64,000 bases of DNA from Schistosoma haematobium (GCF_000699445.3 NC_067195.1:58937591-59001590), one strand, 5' to 3'; shown: positions 33,506 through 45,566, numbered from the stretch's first letter. The notes: a model not told the origin generated them from the letters alone. Program-made: numbers and translations.

Positions 33506-33914
33506 AAAATAATTGAATGATATCATTTGGTAATAAAATGAAACAATTGTTTAAATCATCCAACGATTACGGTTCAGTAGTCAATGATTATTTATATTTT
33601 ATAACAATACTTCGGGAACAACTATCTTTTTTCTTAAATTTAGCCATATAGAGAGTAAATTGGTCTTTTTTTTTAATTCCCATCCATATTAGTTCATAAT
33701 AAAAAAGGACATGAACTGTTGTAGAAATGTCATCGTTTTCGTGTCTAACAAAATGACAGGTATAAACAAGTGATTGAAATAAATATACAAGTTAGTGAAC
33801 GATGATTAAGGAATACTTAATTTCTCTTATATTATCAAAGTAATTATAAAGAAACATAAATTGAAATTAATTAGGTTTTAAAATTAAGAAAATATATCAT
33901 GTAATAAATAGTAA
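33506..33914. other. AT-rich spacer
   Basis: Nothing recognised. Confidence 0.4.
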
Positions 33915-34050
33915 CAATAATATATTTGTAATATCCCAGTGAGTAGAAAAATCAGGTTTTGTGATGTTTCGTAACTCAGTATAAGCCACTTCTTCAGAGT
34001 AAATAAATAACCAAATCAAAATTAATCCAAGTTTAAATAATACAAAGGAA
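33915..34050 (-). repeat. Penelope-like terminal repeat (PLTR), reverse orientation
   Basis: Reverse complement of the repeat at 34365-34565, with the marker words AATATCCCAGTGAGTAGAAA and GCCACTTCTTCAGAGTAAAT. The two form an inverted pair around 315 bp. Assignment to Penelope-like elements comes from the RT remnant in the next such pair (34862-35100) and the hammerhead-like core; terminal repeats of these elements are known in both direct and inverted arrangement. Confidence 0.65.
33963..33997 (-). ncRNA. Minimal hammerhead-like motif in the PLTR
   Basis: On the minus strand: CTGAAGA, helix II AGTGGC with GTTAC, GAAA, then CATC. All core bases fit the hammerhead consensus, with a helix III of only one or two pairs, as described for hammerheads in Penelope-like retroelements. 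Helix I is weak by eye. The copies at 34365, 35400 and 36516 have single core changes (GCAA, CTGAAAA, CTAAAGA). Confidence 0.5.
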
Positions 34051-34063
34051 CAAAACAAGAATC

Positions 34064-34252
34064 GTGGATGTGATCAATAAAAAAAACGGGTCTGAACAAG
34101 TCAACATTATCTCGAAATCTCCTTTCGTAAAACCTCCAGAACTGTCCTGGCAATCTTCTCGGACTTCTCAACGTTCATCTAGAATATTTTTACGAGAATG
34201 CGTTCACAAATGTACATACTTGGAAAATATCGTGAACGAATCAAAAACCTAG
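34064..34252 (+). CDS. Unrecognised ORF between inverted PLTRs
   Basis: Reads KSPFVKPPELSWQSSRTSQR and SSRIFLRECVHKCTYLENIV. It may be a piece of Penelope-like ORF, but I cannot match it to the RT or GIY-YIG domain. Confidence 0.25.
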   Translation: MDVINKKNGSEQVNIISKSPFVKPPELSWQSSRTSQRSSRIFLRECVHKCTYLENIVNESKT

Positions 34253-34364
34253 ATAATCTACTGAAGCTTCTAATTCCTATATTATTACAAATCACTGTTT
34301 CTTTCAGGACAGTGATTTGTTCAGAATCTATTGATTGATTGATCGCACATAATTTGGTTGTATT

Positions 34365-34565
34365 GTTCTTTTGTATTATTTAAACTTGGGTTAAGTTTAG
34401 TTTGGTTATTCATGCTCTGAAGAAGTGGCTTACACTGAGTCACGCAACGTTAGAAAATCTAATTTTTCAACTCATTGGGATATGACAAATACATTATTTT
34501 TATTCATAACAATCTACCCAATGCTCAATTTATCCGAAATTATCAAGTCAAACCTTGGTAATGAT
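34365..34565 (+). repeat. Penelope-like terminal repeat, forward orientation
   Basis: Includes CTGAAGAAGTGGCTTACACT, GAAAATCTAATTTTTCAACT, and a 3' extension ending CAATGCTCAATTTATCCGAA that also occurs at 35535 and, reversed, at 36425. Inverted partner at 33915-34050. Confidence 0.65.
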
Positions 34566-34724
34566 ATTTATATATCATGAAATGTTTTCTAGTGGATTGT
34601 AAAATAATATGTCAAGTACAGTTTGTAGTGACATGATACTGTGAATGTTGATATAGTTTGTTTTCTAGAGCAAATTATAAACATGGTTAAAAATAGAGAT
34701 TGTATTTAATAATAAATGCATTTT

Positions 34725-34850
34725 TTAAAATATCTCAATGAGCAGAAAGATTGTATTTATTACGTTTTGTGACTTAATGTAAGCCAAGTCTTTAGAGTAA
34801 ATAAATAACTGAAATTAAATTAGCACAAGCTTAAATAGTCCAAATGAAAC
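34725..34850 (-). repeat. Penelope-like terminal repeat, reverse orientation
   Basis: Older copy of the 33915-34050 unit (AATATCTCAATGAGCAGAAA; AGTCTTTAGAGTAAATAAAT). Left arm of the pair enclosing the RT remnant. Confidence 0.6.
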
Positions 34851-34861
34851 AGCATACTCTC

Positions 34862-35100
34862 AGAACACATCAAATTCACTTTCGAAATGGAAGATAAACA
34901 TAGTGATTTACCTTTCTTAGACTGTTTAGTAAAAATGAATCCTAATTATAATCTCAATCAAGTCATATAGTGAAAACCGGCGTATTCAAATCAGTACATT
35001 GATTTTGACTCTTCCCATTCATTCAGTGCAAAACTTTCCTTAGCCATGAATCTCTTCAACAGAGCAATCAGGTTCAGTACTTCAGATGAAAAGTAGCCGA
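34862..35100 (+). pseudogene. Penelope-like reverse transcriptase remnant
   Basis: HIKFTFEMEDKHSDLPFLDC followed by LVKMNPNYN matches the thumb-side signature of Penelope-like RTs (IKFT.E.E....LPFLD.LV). After a frameshift, IDFDSSHSFSAKLSLAMNLF and NRAIRFSTSDEK match the following segment (S.H...K...L..RA...S). In-frame stops make it dead. The finger/palm part and the GIY-YIG endonuclease are missing or unrecognisable. Confidence 0.7.
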
Positions 35101-35399
35101 CGCTTTTCACATTGTGCTAAATCCCTTTGCCCTCAACAGGAAAGAAGGCTTGAATATTCATTCAACTTGAACTATTTATCCGGACAACCACACCTGACCT
35201 TTTTTATTTTTCACAAAATCTACACACACACACAATTTCGACCCCTCTACTTATTTTACAAATGTACATACTTTACATATCCACACTCTGACATACAAAT
35301 TAATACAGTGACAGGTCATCCAAACTTACCTTAACTAAGAATAACTTGAGAGTAACATAATCAGACCTATTATGATTTTGCTTGTACTAAAAATGTTCT

Positions 35400-35576
35400 G
35401 TATTGCTTCCTTTGTACTATTTAATTCGGTTGGTTTATTTTTTCTGAAAAAGTAGCTTACATTAAGTCAGGAAACGTCAGAGATATATTTTTTCTACTCA
35501 TTGAGATCTAAAAAATATATTCATCATTAACTTTCTATGCAATGCTCAATTTATTTGAAATTATCAGGAAATTGTA
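35400..35576 (+). repeat. Penelope-like terminal repeat, forward orientation
   Basis: Right arm of the pair with 34725-34850: TCTGAAAAAGTAGCTTACAT, GGAAACGTCAG, CAATGCTCAATTTATTTGAA. Core changed to CTGAAAA. Confidence 0.6.
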
Positions 35577-36224
35577 TTTGTTTATAACAAACAGCTTGTT
35601 TTAAATGGTTTAGTATTGATAATTAGTTGTGAATACAAGTTAGAATGGATATGTTGTCAGTCCATTCACGGTCTTTGATAGGGAAGTCTTGAAGTTTTTT
35701 TAAGAAATACTATTACCGACTTGTCTGTAAGCACTTGTGTTAGAGCGAATATCAACATGAATGTACCAAACAGTTAAAACCTAAAATAAAGATAAATGAT
35801 TCGGCAGGTGAGTAGGATTTGTTTCGTTAATAGTGCTTTTTATCAGCTATATCGTGTGATACAAAGTAGATCTTATGAATTTAAACCGGGCACGACAAAT
35901 CAATAATGGAAGCTGTAAACTGCGACTGATAGAACTTATCTTTTCTTTTTGTAAAGAGACTTACATAACAATAGATCAGCCGAATGGACTTTAAAAAGAA
36001 ATGATAATATGTACATATTCATAGTGTATATATTGGTAGAAATCCTACTAAACATCTTTTAACAAACTGTGTCTAGTTACACACGTAGCAGACACTCAAG
36101 AATAATAAAACACTCAGAGTCCAGGATGGTTTTAACAGTAATTACATTATGGTGTGTTGTAAAACATTATTGGCAAGTGTTAACAGATATCGAATCTATT
36201 TAGACAATCTTTCAGCCACTTCCA
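35577..36224. other. AT-rich spacer
   Basis: Nothing recognised. Confidence 0.4.
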
Positions 36225-36387
36225 GGAAAGCCCTGACTGCCTTCTCTTAGCGCGGCGTTTTCTACGGAATTGAGAGGAAGAAAAGCGAATGTCTGGTGCT
36301 TTAACCGGGTTGGTGGGCATGGAGGATCCATCTAGGGGGGTTGGAAAACACTGGATCCAAACCAATGATCCACATGGGCTCCTATTT
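36225..36387 (+). mobile_element. Fragment of RTE-like 5' UTR
   Basis: Degenerate match to 2405-2522 of the internally deleted RTE-like element (AATTGAGAGGAAGAAAAGCG; GTGCTTTAACCGG; CCACATGGGCTCC), with a 40-bp insertion of different sequence. Indicates further copies of that family. Confidence 0.6.
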
Positions 36388-36397
36388 TTTTTTAGTA

Positions 36398-36620
36398 GGT
36401 ATCATTACCAAGGTTTGATTTGATAATTTCGAATAAATTGAGCATTGGGTAGATTGTTATAAATAAATAATATATTTGTCATATCCCAACGAGTAGAAAA
36501 TTAAATTTTCTGACGTGTAAGGCACCCTAAAGAAGCGGTTTACACTAAGTCACGAAACGTCAGAAAATCTAATTTTTCTACTCATTGGGATATTACAAAT
36601 ATATTATTTATTTATCCTAT
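36398..36620. repeat. Penelope-like terminal repeats, palindromic pair
   Basis: Reverse copy 36398-36515 meets forward copy 36516-36620 (CACGAAACGTCAGAAAATCT, TACTCATTGGGATATTACAA). The forward copy keeps GAAACGTC, but its other core block is CTAAAGA. Confidence 0.65.
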
Positions 36621-37936
36621 TTGTTTTTTTAATTTAATGTAATGCAACATGAGTTTATCTGTCCACAAATCCGGATATTGCAATGACTAACATATGAATT
36701 ATGAAAATTTTCAATACTTCTCCTTGTTGTTAACTGTATCATATCCGTCTCATTATTTATGACCCTTCTTATTACATTGTCTATTTTAGTCTTTTAACTG
36801 CAAATTAACTTGCCATAATCATTCAAATCAATAGACTCATAATAATCGTAAATTGATAGTCATTGAAGCAAATTGTCGTAGATTTTTGAAACATAAAAAT
36901 GATTGTTCAAATGAGGTCGAAGTTAATACTTACAAAATTTCAGGTCACATTTACTGTTTTTTCACAGTGAATACTTCTATATAAGGGAATAAATAGCAGA
37001 CGAAATAAAATTGGATAATTCTCAACCATTTATAAAGTTCAACTGGTTAGTTGGTTTAATTCTTCAGAAAAATTGAAAATGTTGTCAATTACAGAAGGTG
37101 AGGAATATCAATAACTAATGGTTTTCAGTTTATTTAGATGACTTATAATAATTTCATTGTTGGTTGGAAAGCTATTAAAAGTAGAAATGTTTTGAATAGA
37201 TATTTCGAATTTTATTAGAAATGTCTTAGTGTTGAATTCTATCGACATCATAAATGTGTCCATGCAATTTCTTCAAGTCATTTATTGAAGTAACATTTGA
37301 CTGGTATCATTAATTAATAAACATGATTTTCATGTAAATCAATTCTGGGTAAATCATCCGACTAAGCGACAGCTCAGTATGTTTTGTGTCTATGAAAAGT
37401 CAGTAGATATAAACAGATGTTCCCTAGTAAATCATTTCAAATATGCTTTGAAAAAGCGTAATTTACTATAATAATTGAATATCTAGCAGTGGAAACTCCG
37501 AGTTCAAGAAGAAATGTATTTATTTGTGCTTTTACCATTCTGAACATTTCATTATTTCATTCACCTGAATGTAATTTATGATAACTGAGATCACAAGGCA
37601 AACATTTATATTCTCTTTTTTAATAAAAAATTTCAGGATTTTGTGTAACTCATCTTCTTTTATAATTTCATTTGATCAGTTAATTTTGTCTAAATGTCCC
37701 AACATATTTCCACTGAGTTTTAATTCAGTCACATAGACTACATATTTCTCTCACCATAATGTATCATAATAAATAATTAGGCGGTCAGAAAATTCATTCC
37801 TAAGTGCTTGATTTAGTTTAGTAAATCAATCATAAATTTATCCTACGTTGATTGCTAAAATTTGGTTTATTTTTAATTGAAATCTATAAACAGTGAAGAG
37901 TATCTTTTAAAGCAATGGGTATCGATTTAATAGTCA
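36621..37936. other. AT-rich spacer
   Basis: Nothing recognised. Confidence 0.4.
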
Positions 37937-38034
37937 AATTCATGAGTTACTTAAAGCTAAACCACCATAGAAAACCTGGAAGCACTAGACGGCCGTTTCG
38001 TCCTATTGTTAGACTCCTCATCAGTGCACATCCA
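37937..38034 (-). repeat. Truncated Sm-alpha-like SINE
   Basis: 3' end through the ribozyme only. Core first base changed (ATGAGGA), so probably inactive. Confidence 0.8.
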
Positions 38035-38367
38035 TTTTTTGTGTTATTATTGACATTTATATTGACATAAGAGACTCAGATCCAAAAAATAAACATCATT
38101 TTCATCATAAAAACGAATATTGAATAAAATTTCATTATTGAAAATGCATGAGTTTCTAAAACAAAAATCAATCATTGAATTGTAAGCAACTTAAGTTAAA
38201 TTTTAATTCGATCAAATGGAACATCATTACATCACTTATTATTGTTCCATTTTAAGTACATAGTTTATTTATAATTATTAAAAACAAACTTTTCAATAGT
38301 AGTGTATTTTAATTTCAGTAAATAAATAAATGCTATGAATTTACCAAGTTTTATATTCTTTTTTGAG

Positions 38368-38545
38368 ATGATGGAAAAGATTTGTAGCTCATAAGGATGA
38401 TTTTAATAAAGTTTTATTCACTGAGGTGGATGGTTTGATCGTGGAACTTTGATTGTTCTTCTGAATGACATTAGAAAAACAATGAAAGCTCCACAACCAA
38501 ACCATCCAGCTCAGTGAATAAAACTCCATCAAAATATTTCTTTTT
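38368..38545. repeat. Foldback repeat R4
   Basis: Inverted arms: AAGTTTTATTCACTGAGGTG with GGATGGTTTGATCGTGGA on the left, and CCACAACCAAACCATCCAGC with TCAGTGAATAAAACTCC on the right, separated by about 40 bp. Related to 51075-51385. Possibly a MITE-like or foldback element; no transposase seen. Confidence 0.65.
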
Positions 38546-39679
38546 ATTCTGCCTTGTTGAATCTTATTTAATTGGTCATAATTTCAACGAAGAAAAGTCA
38601 TTTAATTATATAGAATAAATATTAAATTTATTTTCAATCATACTTTATAATTTTATAAATTTCTAGAAGAATTAATCAGAACTCAGCATGATTATCACAG
38701 CGGGTAAATTAATTCATCTTAGTAGGATATAGTGATTCAATGGTGTATACGATGATTAATAATCATATACTTCATGATAAATTTAAACATCATTGCCAAT
38801 TTGTATGCCGAAACAATTATCTTGAAAGGATGATAAATATACAATTTGTTTTTGATAAATCTTCTGGCTGAAGGCCTGAATCGGTTTCTTTAACTCTTCT
38901 AATAACCCTAGGTTATTTCTACATGACAACTTGAACATGAGAGAAAAGGCACGTAATATGGAAAGAACATATTATTCTAAGGTTACTTTACGTACAGAAA
39001 GTTGTGGGTATTTATAGCATTTCAGACGGCCTGGTGCTTATGAAAAGTTTTGAAACCCTACTAAACATATAGGAAAGATAGATAATCATCTATTCAGAAA
39101 TGTGACAAATGACTCTTTACTTTCTAGATGCTTCTGAGAAACTTCTATTGAATGCTGATTAGATGAATGCTTCTCAGTAATTTTAGACCGCCTTTGCGCT
39201 ATTTTCGAAGGATTTGTCTGGGTTTCCACATTAGTTTTTTTTTGCTGAATTTTCTTTTAAAGTCTATATAATAACTGATGAGAACTCAATAAAAATAACT
39301 TGAACTCATCTTCATTCTTTAAGAAATTAATTCATACAGCAAAGTAAATTTTGTATTATTATAGACGGTCTTATTGAATCAACCTGAAACATACATAGCT
39401 GTTAAACATGTGGGTAGAAAGATCTTATCATAGAGAATGTTATTTGATAGACGGTATATATATATGAATCATTAAGTTATTCTTTTACATTAAAAACGTT
39501 TGCCATTGTCTTTAAAATTTTTTTAGGTGGATTGAATTGATTTTAAAATACAATGTGTATGCATGTTATAAATGGTATCAGTGATGACAAGATACAACCT
39601 CATAAAATGTTTATAACAACTTCGAACGCACCGATAAATGTGACACATTTTCCTTGAATAAATGTTTCCTTTTTTAGTG
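38546..39679. other. AT-rich spacer
   Basis: Nothing recognised. Confidence 0.4.
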
Positions 39680-40778
39680 AACTCTACCTGTAGCTCTTCT
39701 AGAGTTACTGCCGGTCCCAAGCCCACATAAAGAAGGAGGGTTAGACATTGGGTCAGAAACCCCATTCCGTAGAAAACAAACGTGCTAAATAACGCCAACC
39801 AGATTGAACAAATTTAATCACTTAAATTCTACCCTCTAAGTTGAAGGAAGAATTATGATGCCTCATGATGAAAGCCGAGTGTTTTCGGAAGTCACGAGGC
39901 TGATGTCGAATAGCTATGGAAATGATGAGATACAAGTTGACAGTAGCCGGAATCAGTGAAACCCGTTGGACCCAAGCTGAACATCAAAGACCAGAATCGG
40001 GAGAGATGTTCCTGTATTCCGTTGCTCCGATGCTGTCCAAAGATGCACGTAAAGCATCTATTTGGTGAAAGTCTCTTGGATCCAGGATTATCAACACATC
40101 CTTCAAAAAAAGAAAGGGAGAATCACAATTAATATTATCCAATATTATGCACCCACCAATGATTACAATAAAGACGATAAAGATCAGTTTTATGAGTGGC
40201 CACAATCGATCGAAGAGAAGTGGTCAGGAAAGGACCTGACCAACAAGATCTGAGCAAATGCGGGAGCTACAGAGATGTCAGAATACTATCGGTACCAGGA
40301 ACGTTTTCAACAGAGTTTTGCTGGAGCAAATGAAAGATTCAATAGACGTCCAGCCTCGAGTTCAACAGACCAAGTTACGTAAGGACCGCAGACCAAATCG
40401 CGACAGTATGAATGGAATTCTTCACTATACATCAACTTCGACTGTGCGAAGGCATTTGACAGCGTACATAGAAGAACCTTAAGAAACCTTCTTCGACCCG
40501 ATGGTGCATCTGAGAAGATCGTCAGTACCATGCCGAATTCATATGACGGACTATAGTGCAAATTTTTGCATGGAGGACAACTGACAGATGCATTCCAAGT
40601 GAGTACCGGAGTCAGACAAGGCTGCTTACTCTCTCTCTTTCTCTTTCTCCTGGTGTTTGACCGGATTATGAAGACCTCAACATCTGAGGGGAAGCACAGA
40701 ATACAATGGACAACTTGCATGTAGCTAGATGATTTGGCCTATGTCCCTCGGCGAGGATTAACAGGCGTAAGTAAGTAA
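39680..40778 (+). mobile_element. RTE-like family B element with internal deletions
   Basis: Has a 5' UTR-like start (TGCCGGTCCCAAGCCCACAT), the endonuclease start (YKLTVAGISETRWTQAEHQR, Glu kept; IQYYAPTNDYN), then an RT segment (FNRVLLEQMKDSIDVQPRVQ; SYDGL; GVRQGC-like at 40613) and the 3' end TAACAGGCGTAAGTAAGTAA. The catalytic DD box and C-terminal region are missing, and several frames are used. Length is about a third of an intact RTE. It retains both ends, so it is a deletion derivative rather than a simple 5' truncation. Confidence 0.75.
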
Positions 40779-41365
40779 ATTTGTTAGTGATTCTTGAAAG
40801 CATAGTTACCATCTGAAAAGCTGAAATTCGAATCACATTTTTTCCCTTCAGGTTTGCAAACTTTCTCAAACTATGAAACGACGTTTTTATTTTAACATTT
40901 TAGAAATATCTAAATGCTGGTCTAAGTCGTTTTTAACTCCTAATAATAGACATACGAATACGCATAAATGTGATTCATATAAGAGTTACTTTTGAGCTCA
41001 ACGACCTGACATTAATAAGATTAGACTTGTTGGATTTACAATTAATTGCAGTGTTTAGTTCCATATATGATTTGAACTGTTATTTATTATTTGAAGATTA
41101 TTTTAATCTCTGAAGAAGAGACTTACGCTAAAGTTGTAAACCATTAGTAAGAAAAAGTTTTACTCATATTATTATATTTAACAATATCATCTGTTGAATA
41201 AAATGGCAAATTCACTGATAATGAAATCTATTAGTTTTAACTTGTTTGAATAGTTGAAACCTTAGATAATGCTAGCAACTTTGAGTTTTAAACAAATCAG
41301 TGAAGTTAAATTAATCAATTGGTTCGTATATTTTATTTTATAAACTGAAACCTGATTTATAATAG
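40779..41365. other. AT-rich spacer with a possible PLTR trace
   Basis: At 41113-41165 CTCTGAAGAAGAGACTTACG recalls the Penelope-like repeat, but the match is short. Otherwise nothing. Confidence 0.3.
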
Positions 41366-41577
41366 TTGAATTCATCAGGCAATTAACGCTAGACTAAAAT
41401 GGAAAGCCTGGAAGCACAGGACAGCCGTTCCGTCCTAGTATGAGACTCCTCAGTAGTACGCGTTCACGATCACACCCCGTGAGATTCAAACCCAGGACCT
41501 ATTGGTCTCGCGGGGGAACGGCTAACCTCTAGATCACTGAGCCGGCCGGTATCCAACGGTGTTAATGTCTAACTTGA
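41366..41577 (-). repeat. Sm-alpha-like SINE
   Basis: Reverse copy from the 3' end to the tRNA-like head (GATCACTGAGCCGGCCGG). Ribozyme core has GGAA for GAAA, so inactive. Confidence 0.8.
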
Positions 41578-43610
41578 AGTACCCCTTTTTGATGTGACTT
41601 TATTTACAATTTTTGATTCATATAATTATGAAGCTAAATATCCATTAAATTAAAATTAAATTTTTCTTAAAGCAAAGGTTTTTTTTTACATAATTTACAG
41701 TTTTAATACGAAATTGTGACGATTATATTTCAACTATGTACAGTATGAAGTAGTTGCCTGGCCATAGTAGCAGACAAATATTGTGTCAGATCATGAATCG
41801 ACTAAAAATTCTTATTGGTTATATTACATTAGAAAAACTGACTTACAAATTTAATGACAATGATAGAGATATCAGGAAAATGAATCATATTAAGTCAAAC
41901 ATTTTGTTGGTATTATATACATAGTGATATGTCTTATCACACTTATCCGTGATTAGTCAAGAAGAAAACATATATAATATGTTACTTACGTGTAATTATT
42001 TCTATTATGTATATATATATATATATTGCTCTTTGTACTGTATAAATGAATTCCAATTTCTGTCTCCGTCCAACTCTTTGACATATAGTCTGATTAGTGA
42101 ATATGAATAGATCATATGATTAATCAGCGTTAACGTTATGATGGATATATCATACTATGACAATAATCATAATTTATAAGCGATAAAAGAAACTTATGAC
42201 AGTGCATTAAGACGATTATTTCATGTAAGTTTGAAATAGAATTGGAAATAAAATAGCACGTTAAATATTAGAATTAAACACTCTATAATCATAATTCACT
42301 GTGAAAACGGACGTTTCGTTTTTTATTAAAGAGAAACACTTCTTACTAAAAGAAGTAAAATTAACGCGTCTAAAACGAATAAAACAGAACATATCAAAGA
42401 TGACATCTTGAAAAGTTAAGTCATGTAATTACTAATTAATATAGTCATTTATCTTTTAAGGAAAAAAAATATATATATAACTTCATCAAGAAACATGAAG
42501 ATGCATGATATAGTAAACATTATTCTCTTACTATACTGACGGACTATAATGATAATCAATCTATATTACATTTGTGATTGTTTTGAATAAATCCATTAAT
42601 AAATAAATAAATAATTCATTTTGTTTAATTTCTGTCATTTGTTAATTACTTTCCATTATTTACACATAATTAACTAGATAACCGTCATAACAATTAGTCA
42701 TTTTGTCTAATTATACACGTTATACTATTAGTCATAAAATACATAATCAGAATAATAATAATAATAATACAGTTATAATAATTATTGTTCATTTATCCTC
42801 TTAACTTATAATGTAGATAACTTCATACAATTCAACATCAGGGATATATTTTTTTATTGGAAGTTTGTTACATTGTTTCTGTGGCGCCATTTTCTAAAAA
42901 CAAACTTTGAACATTATAAGTCATTTAAAAGGGAATTAGAAGAATAGAAAACCGAATTCACTGTCATATGATAAAATATCTGTTTATATTTTTCTATGAC
43001 TGTTTATTTATTAGGGATTTACTATATAATATTTTCAGTAGCATAGTTATTTGTGTATTTCATTGTTAATTTCTCTAATACTTTAAAGTTGATATTGGTA
43101 GCTTGATTAAAGCATTGACATTTCACCAAGTGTATCGTTGGATTTTATGTGGATCTATATACACTAATATACATACATATATCACTATGGTTGAGATATC
43201 TACTTTTAATGTTATGTCGTAGATGATTCTGAAAAAAGGTTTGATTTCCTATAAGGAGATACATCAATGATTAGTTGATCTCAGCTTGTGTTTAAGATGA
43301 TTATGTATGTTGCGATTATCAACTTTTGGAGTTTGAATGAATTAAAGATGAAAGTTATCTGTTAACAAATTTGTTTAAACTGAATATTTTATTGCTGCTT
43401 TAAAAGCAGCAATTATAATAGTAATAGAGTTTTTATGAATGTTAAAATTAAAGAATAAAATATCGTGTTAAATCGGCATATACAAATATTGTGGGACTGA
43501 AATTGTTGAGTAGCCAGCATAATGTCAGTACAACAATGTTAAACCACAAGTTTTGAGTAAGTGTTTAGTGTTTTCCTCAAAATAGAAATGAGTAGGACAT
43601 ACATTACGGA
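41578..43610. other. AT-rich spacer with simple repeats
   Basis: Includes a (TA)n run at about 42008-42026 and AATAAT runs near 42750. No coding or mobile feature recognised. Confidence 0.4.
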
Positions 43611-43801
43611 AACCACTAAACTGCATCACGAGGCGAGCTCTAACTTGGAATCATAAAGGGGAGCGGAAGAGAGGAAGACTAAACAACACATTACGTCGGG
43701 ATGAATAACAACCGAAAAGAACTGGAAAGGATTGTCCAGGACAATGTTGGATGGAGAGTATTGGTGGGCAACCTGTGCTTCTCCACGAGGAGTAACAGGC
43801 T

Positions 43802-43845
<44 letters not shown>
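43611..43845 (+). mobile_element. RTE-like family B 3' end with GTAA repeat tail
   Basis: Begins at AACTGCATCACGAGGC and ends GGAGTAACAGGCTTAAGTAA followed by about ten further GTAA units (to 43843). It is a short 5'-truncated insertion; the tetranucleotide tail is typical of RTE-type ends. Confidence 0.75.
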
Positions 43846-43846
<1 letters not shown>

Positions 43847-44581
43847 CATTTATTTCAATATCCATTCAGTAATACTCAATGTAATAATAGTTATTTATAA
43901 AATTCAATCAAATGATACATTTAAACGCTTAAATGAATTTCATTGACACTTAATTGTTATTGACCATGAAATTTAAAGGTATTACATTCAATTATGTAAG
44001 TAAATGTTAGTCATGCAAATAATTTTATCATGTATTTTATCATGTTGTTTTAATAACAGATTATTGAGTAGTATCGTTCTAAACATATTAAGCATGTTAG
44101 ACAGTGAATCCACAATAATGGAATATCCAAAAAAGAAGAGTAATTACCTTCAAACCACATACACTTTCTGTCTTTTTACAACTATTTAAATATCATATAG
44201 TCATTGATCTATCAATTATCATACAGAAAGAATAAAGGATAATGACTAAAAACATACTGTTCAATAGTAAAAAGTAGAAATCATCAATTGGCAGGCAAAC
44301 AGATAAAAAAACATATATCCACAAAATGAATAACAACATTAAATCTAGTTTTTCTGATAAATTTATTGAGAGCTGACGGTCAATTTTTCAATTCTTTTTC
44401 GACGAACTAATCTGTTTGGTGATTTCAATAAGTCGATGAACTAAAATGGTAACATTACAACTTATCATGTGTATAAATTTTGATTGATCTAGGAAACAAA
44501 TAGTTATGATGAAGGTTGACATTCTCAAAAAGGATAGATTATTTCCATATAATTTAACATCACTTAATGCTTGTTTCTAAA
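43846..44581. other. AT-rich spacer
   Basis: Nothing recognised. Confidence 0.4.
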
Positions 44582-44586
44582 ATAAT

Positions 44587-44936
44587 TGTGAGGACGGCTC
44601 ACGAGCGTGCTCATGGAAGTTCTAAGAAGCTTAGAAGGAGCTGGAGATATTCCATTCAATCGTTTTTTGGAAGAATATTCCAGAATCTCTACGTGTAGCT
44701 TCCCTATTGGACAAATGCTAAAACCCACTGTGTACGGATTAGATGACTATAATGATGCTTTCGGTTGTACTAGAAAAACTATAAATACCTGATAGTTTCG
44801 TACCATATTTGGCACTGTTTAGAATAGCATTCTTTTCACTTGTCTTCTGTCTTCTCATTTGCGACTTGGAGGGTTCGAGTGTTTGAGTGCTCAAGTTATA
44901 AGCGATATATTAAAAATCTAAGCTCTAGATATAACA
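44587..44936 (+). mobile_element. Solo LTR of the second Gypsy-like family
   Basis: 350 bp from TGTGAGGACGGCTC to GATATAACA, flanked by a perfect 5-bp duplication ATAAT at 44582-44586 and 44937-44941. A TATAAATAC box lies near 44780. Its end matches the LTR at 28147-28494; the first part is divergent. The ORF inside (44607-44792) is not a gene. Confidence 0.85.
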
Positions 44937-45221
44937 ATAATGAAACACTTTTTTTCCAATTAAAAACTTTTAGGTTTCTCTTGGAATGGAATAAAATTCT
45001 CTATCTTCTTCCTCTGAAACAAATGGTTATAGTTATTGACAAACACAAAATAATTGTCTCACTGCTCTGAATCCAAATGATCATATATTGATTATTTAGA
45101 TAAAATCACATTTTTGACTGCAATAACTAAATATTTTCACCATCTATTTTTGTACGTTTGCAAAGAAATGATTATCAATTTTTTCAAATTAAAGAGTCCT
45201 ATGCTAGGACGAAACAGTCAT

Positions 45222-45497
45222 CCTGTGGTGTGTGCTACTTATATTGACATAAGTAGTATATGATGTTAGTCGTGAACAGAAGGTCTGGAAGCGGAGAGAC
45301 AAGAGGATCAAACAGTAAAGAATGGGAACAGGATGCAATTTGTATGAAAATGCAAGAACGATGAAGTCTGAGTCATTTTGAGACAATCGATGGACATTTT
45401 GCAAATTAAGCATTTACTTTGTGATTGTTAGATTTTATTAACAAGTCCTGTAATTTTGTGTTAAATACATTCGATTGTCCCCACCCGTGTTCTGAAC
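45222..45497 (-). repeat. Interspersed repeat R3, reverse
   Basis: Reverse copy of the unit at 59038-59310: GTGGTGTGTGCTACTTATAT on the left, CATTCGATTGTCCCCACCCG on the right. Confidence 0.65.
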
Positions 45498-45499
45498 AC

Positions 45500-45566
45500 C
45501 ACAAACCAATGCTTCCACGTTTTCCAAGGCGGTCTAGCTTTAATGGACTTGTGAAATCAACCAGTA
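45500..45566 (+). repeat. Sm-alpha-like SINE, 3' fragment
   Basis: CCAATGCTTCCACGTTTTCC and GGCGGTCTAGCTTTAATGGA; directly next to R3. No ribozyme. Confidence 0.65.

Noticed and set aside
35086..35334. 82-codon ORF taken as an intact Penelope-like domain
   Set aside because: Only the preceding segment matches RT; this frame shows no GIY-YIG motif.
43800..43843. Telomere-like or satellite array
   Set aside because: The GTAA units are the short tail of an RTE-like insertion; the same tail occurs in shorter form in the other copies.
43626..43865. ORF with repeated [14 protein letters not shown]
   Set aside because: It is a translation of the GTAA repeat tail, not a membrane protein.
44607..44792. 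61-codon ORF LMEVLRSLEGAGDIPFNRF
   Set aside because: It lies wholly inside a solo LTR with target-site duplication.
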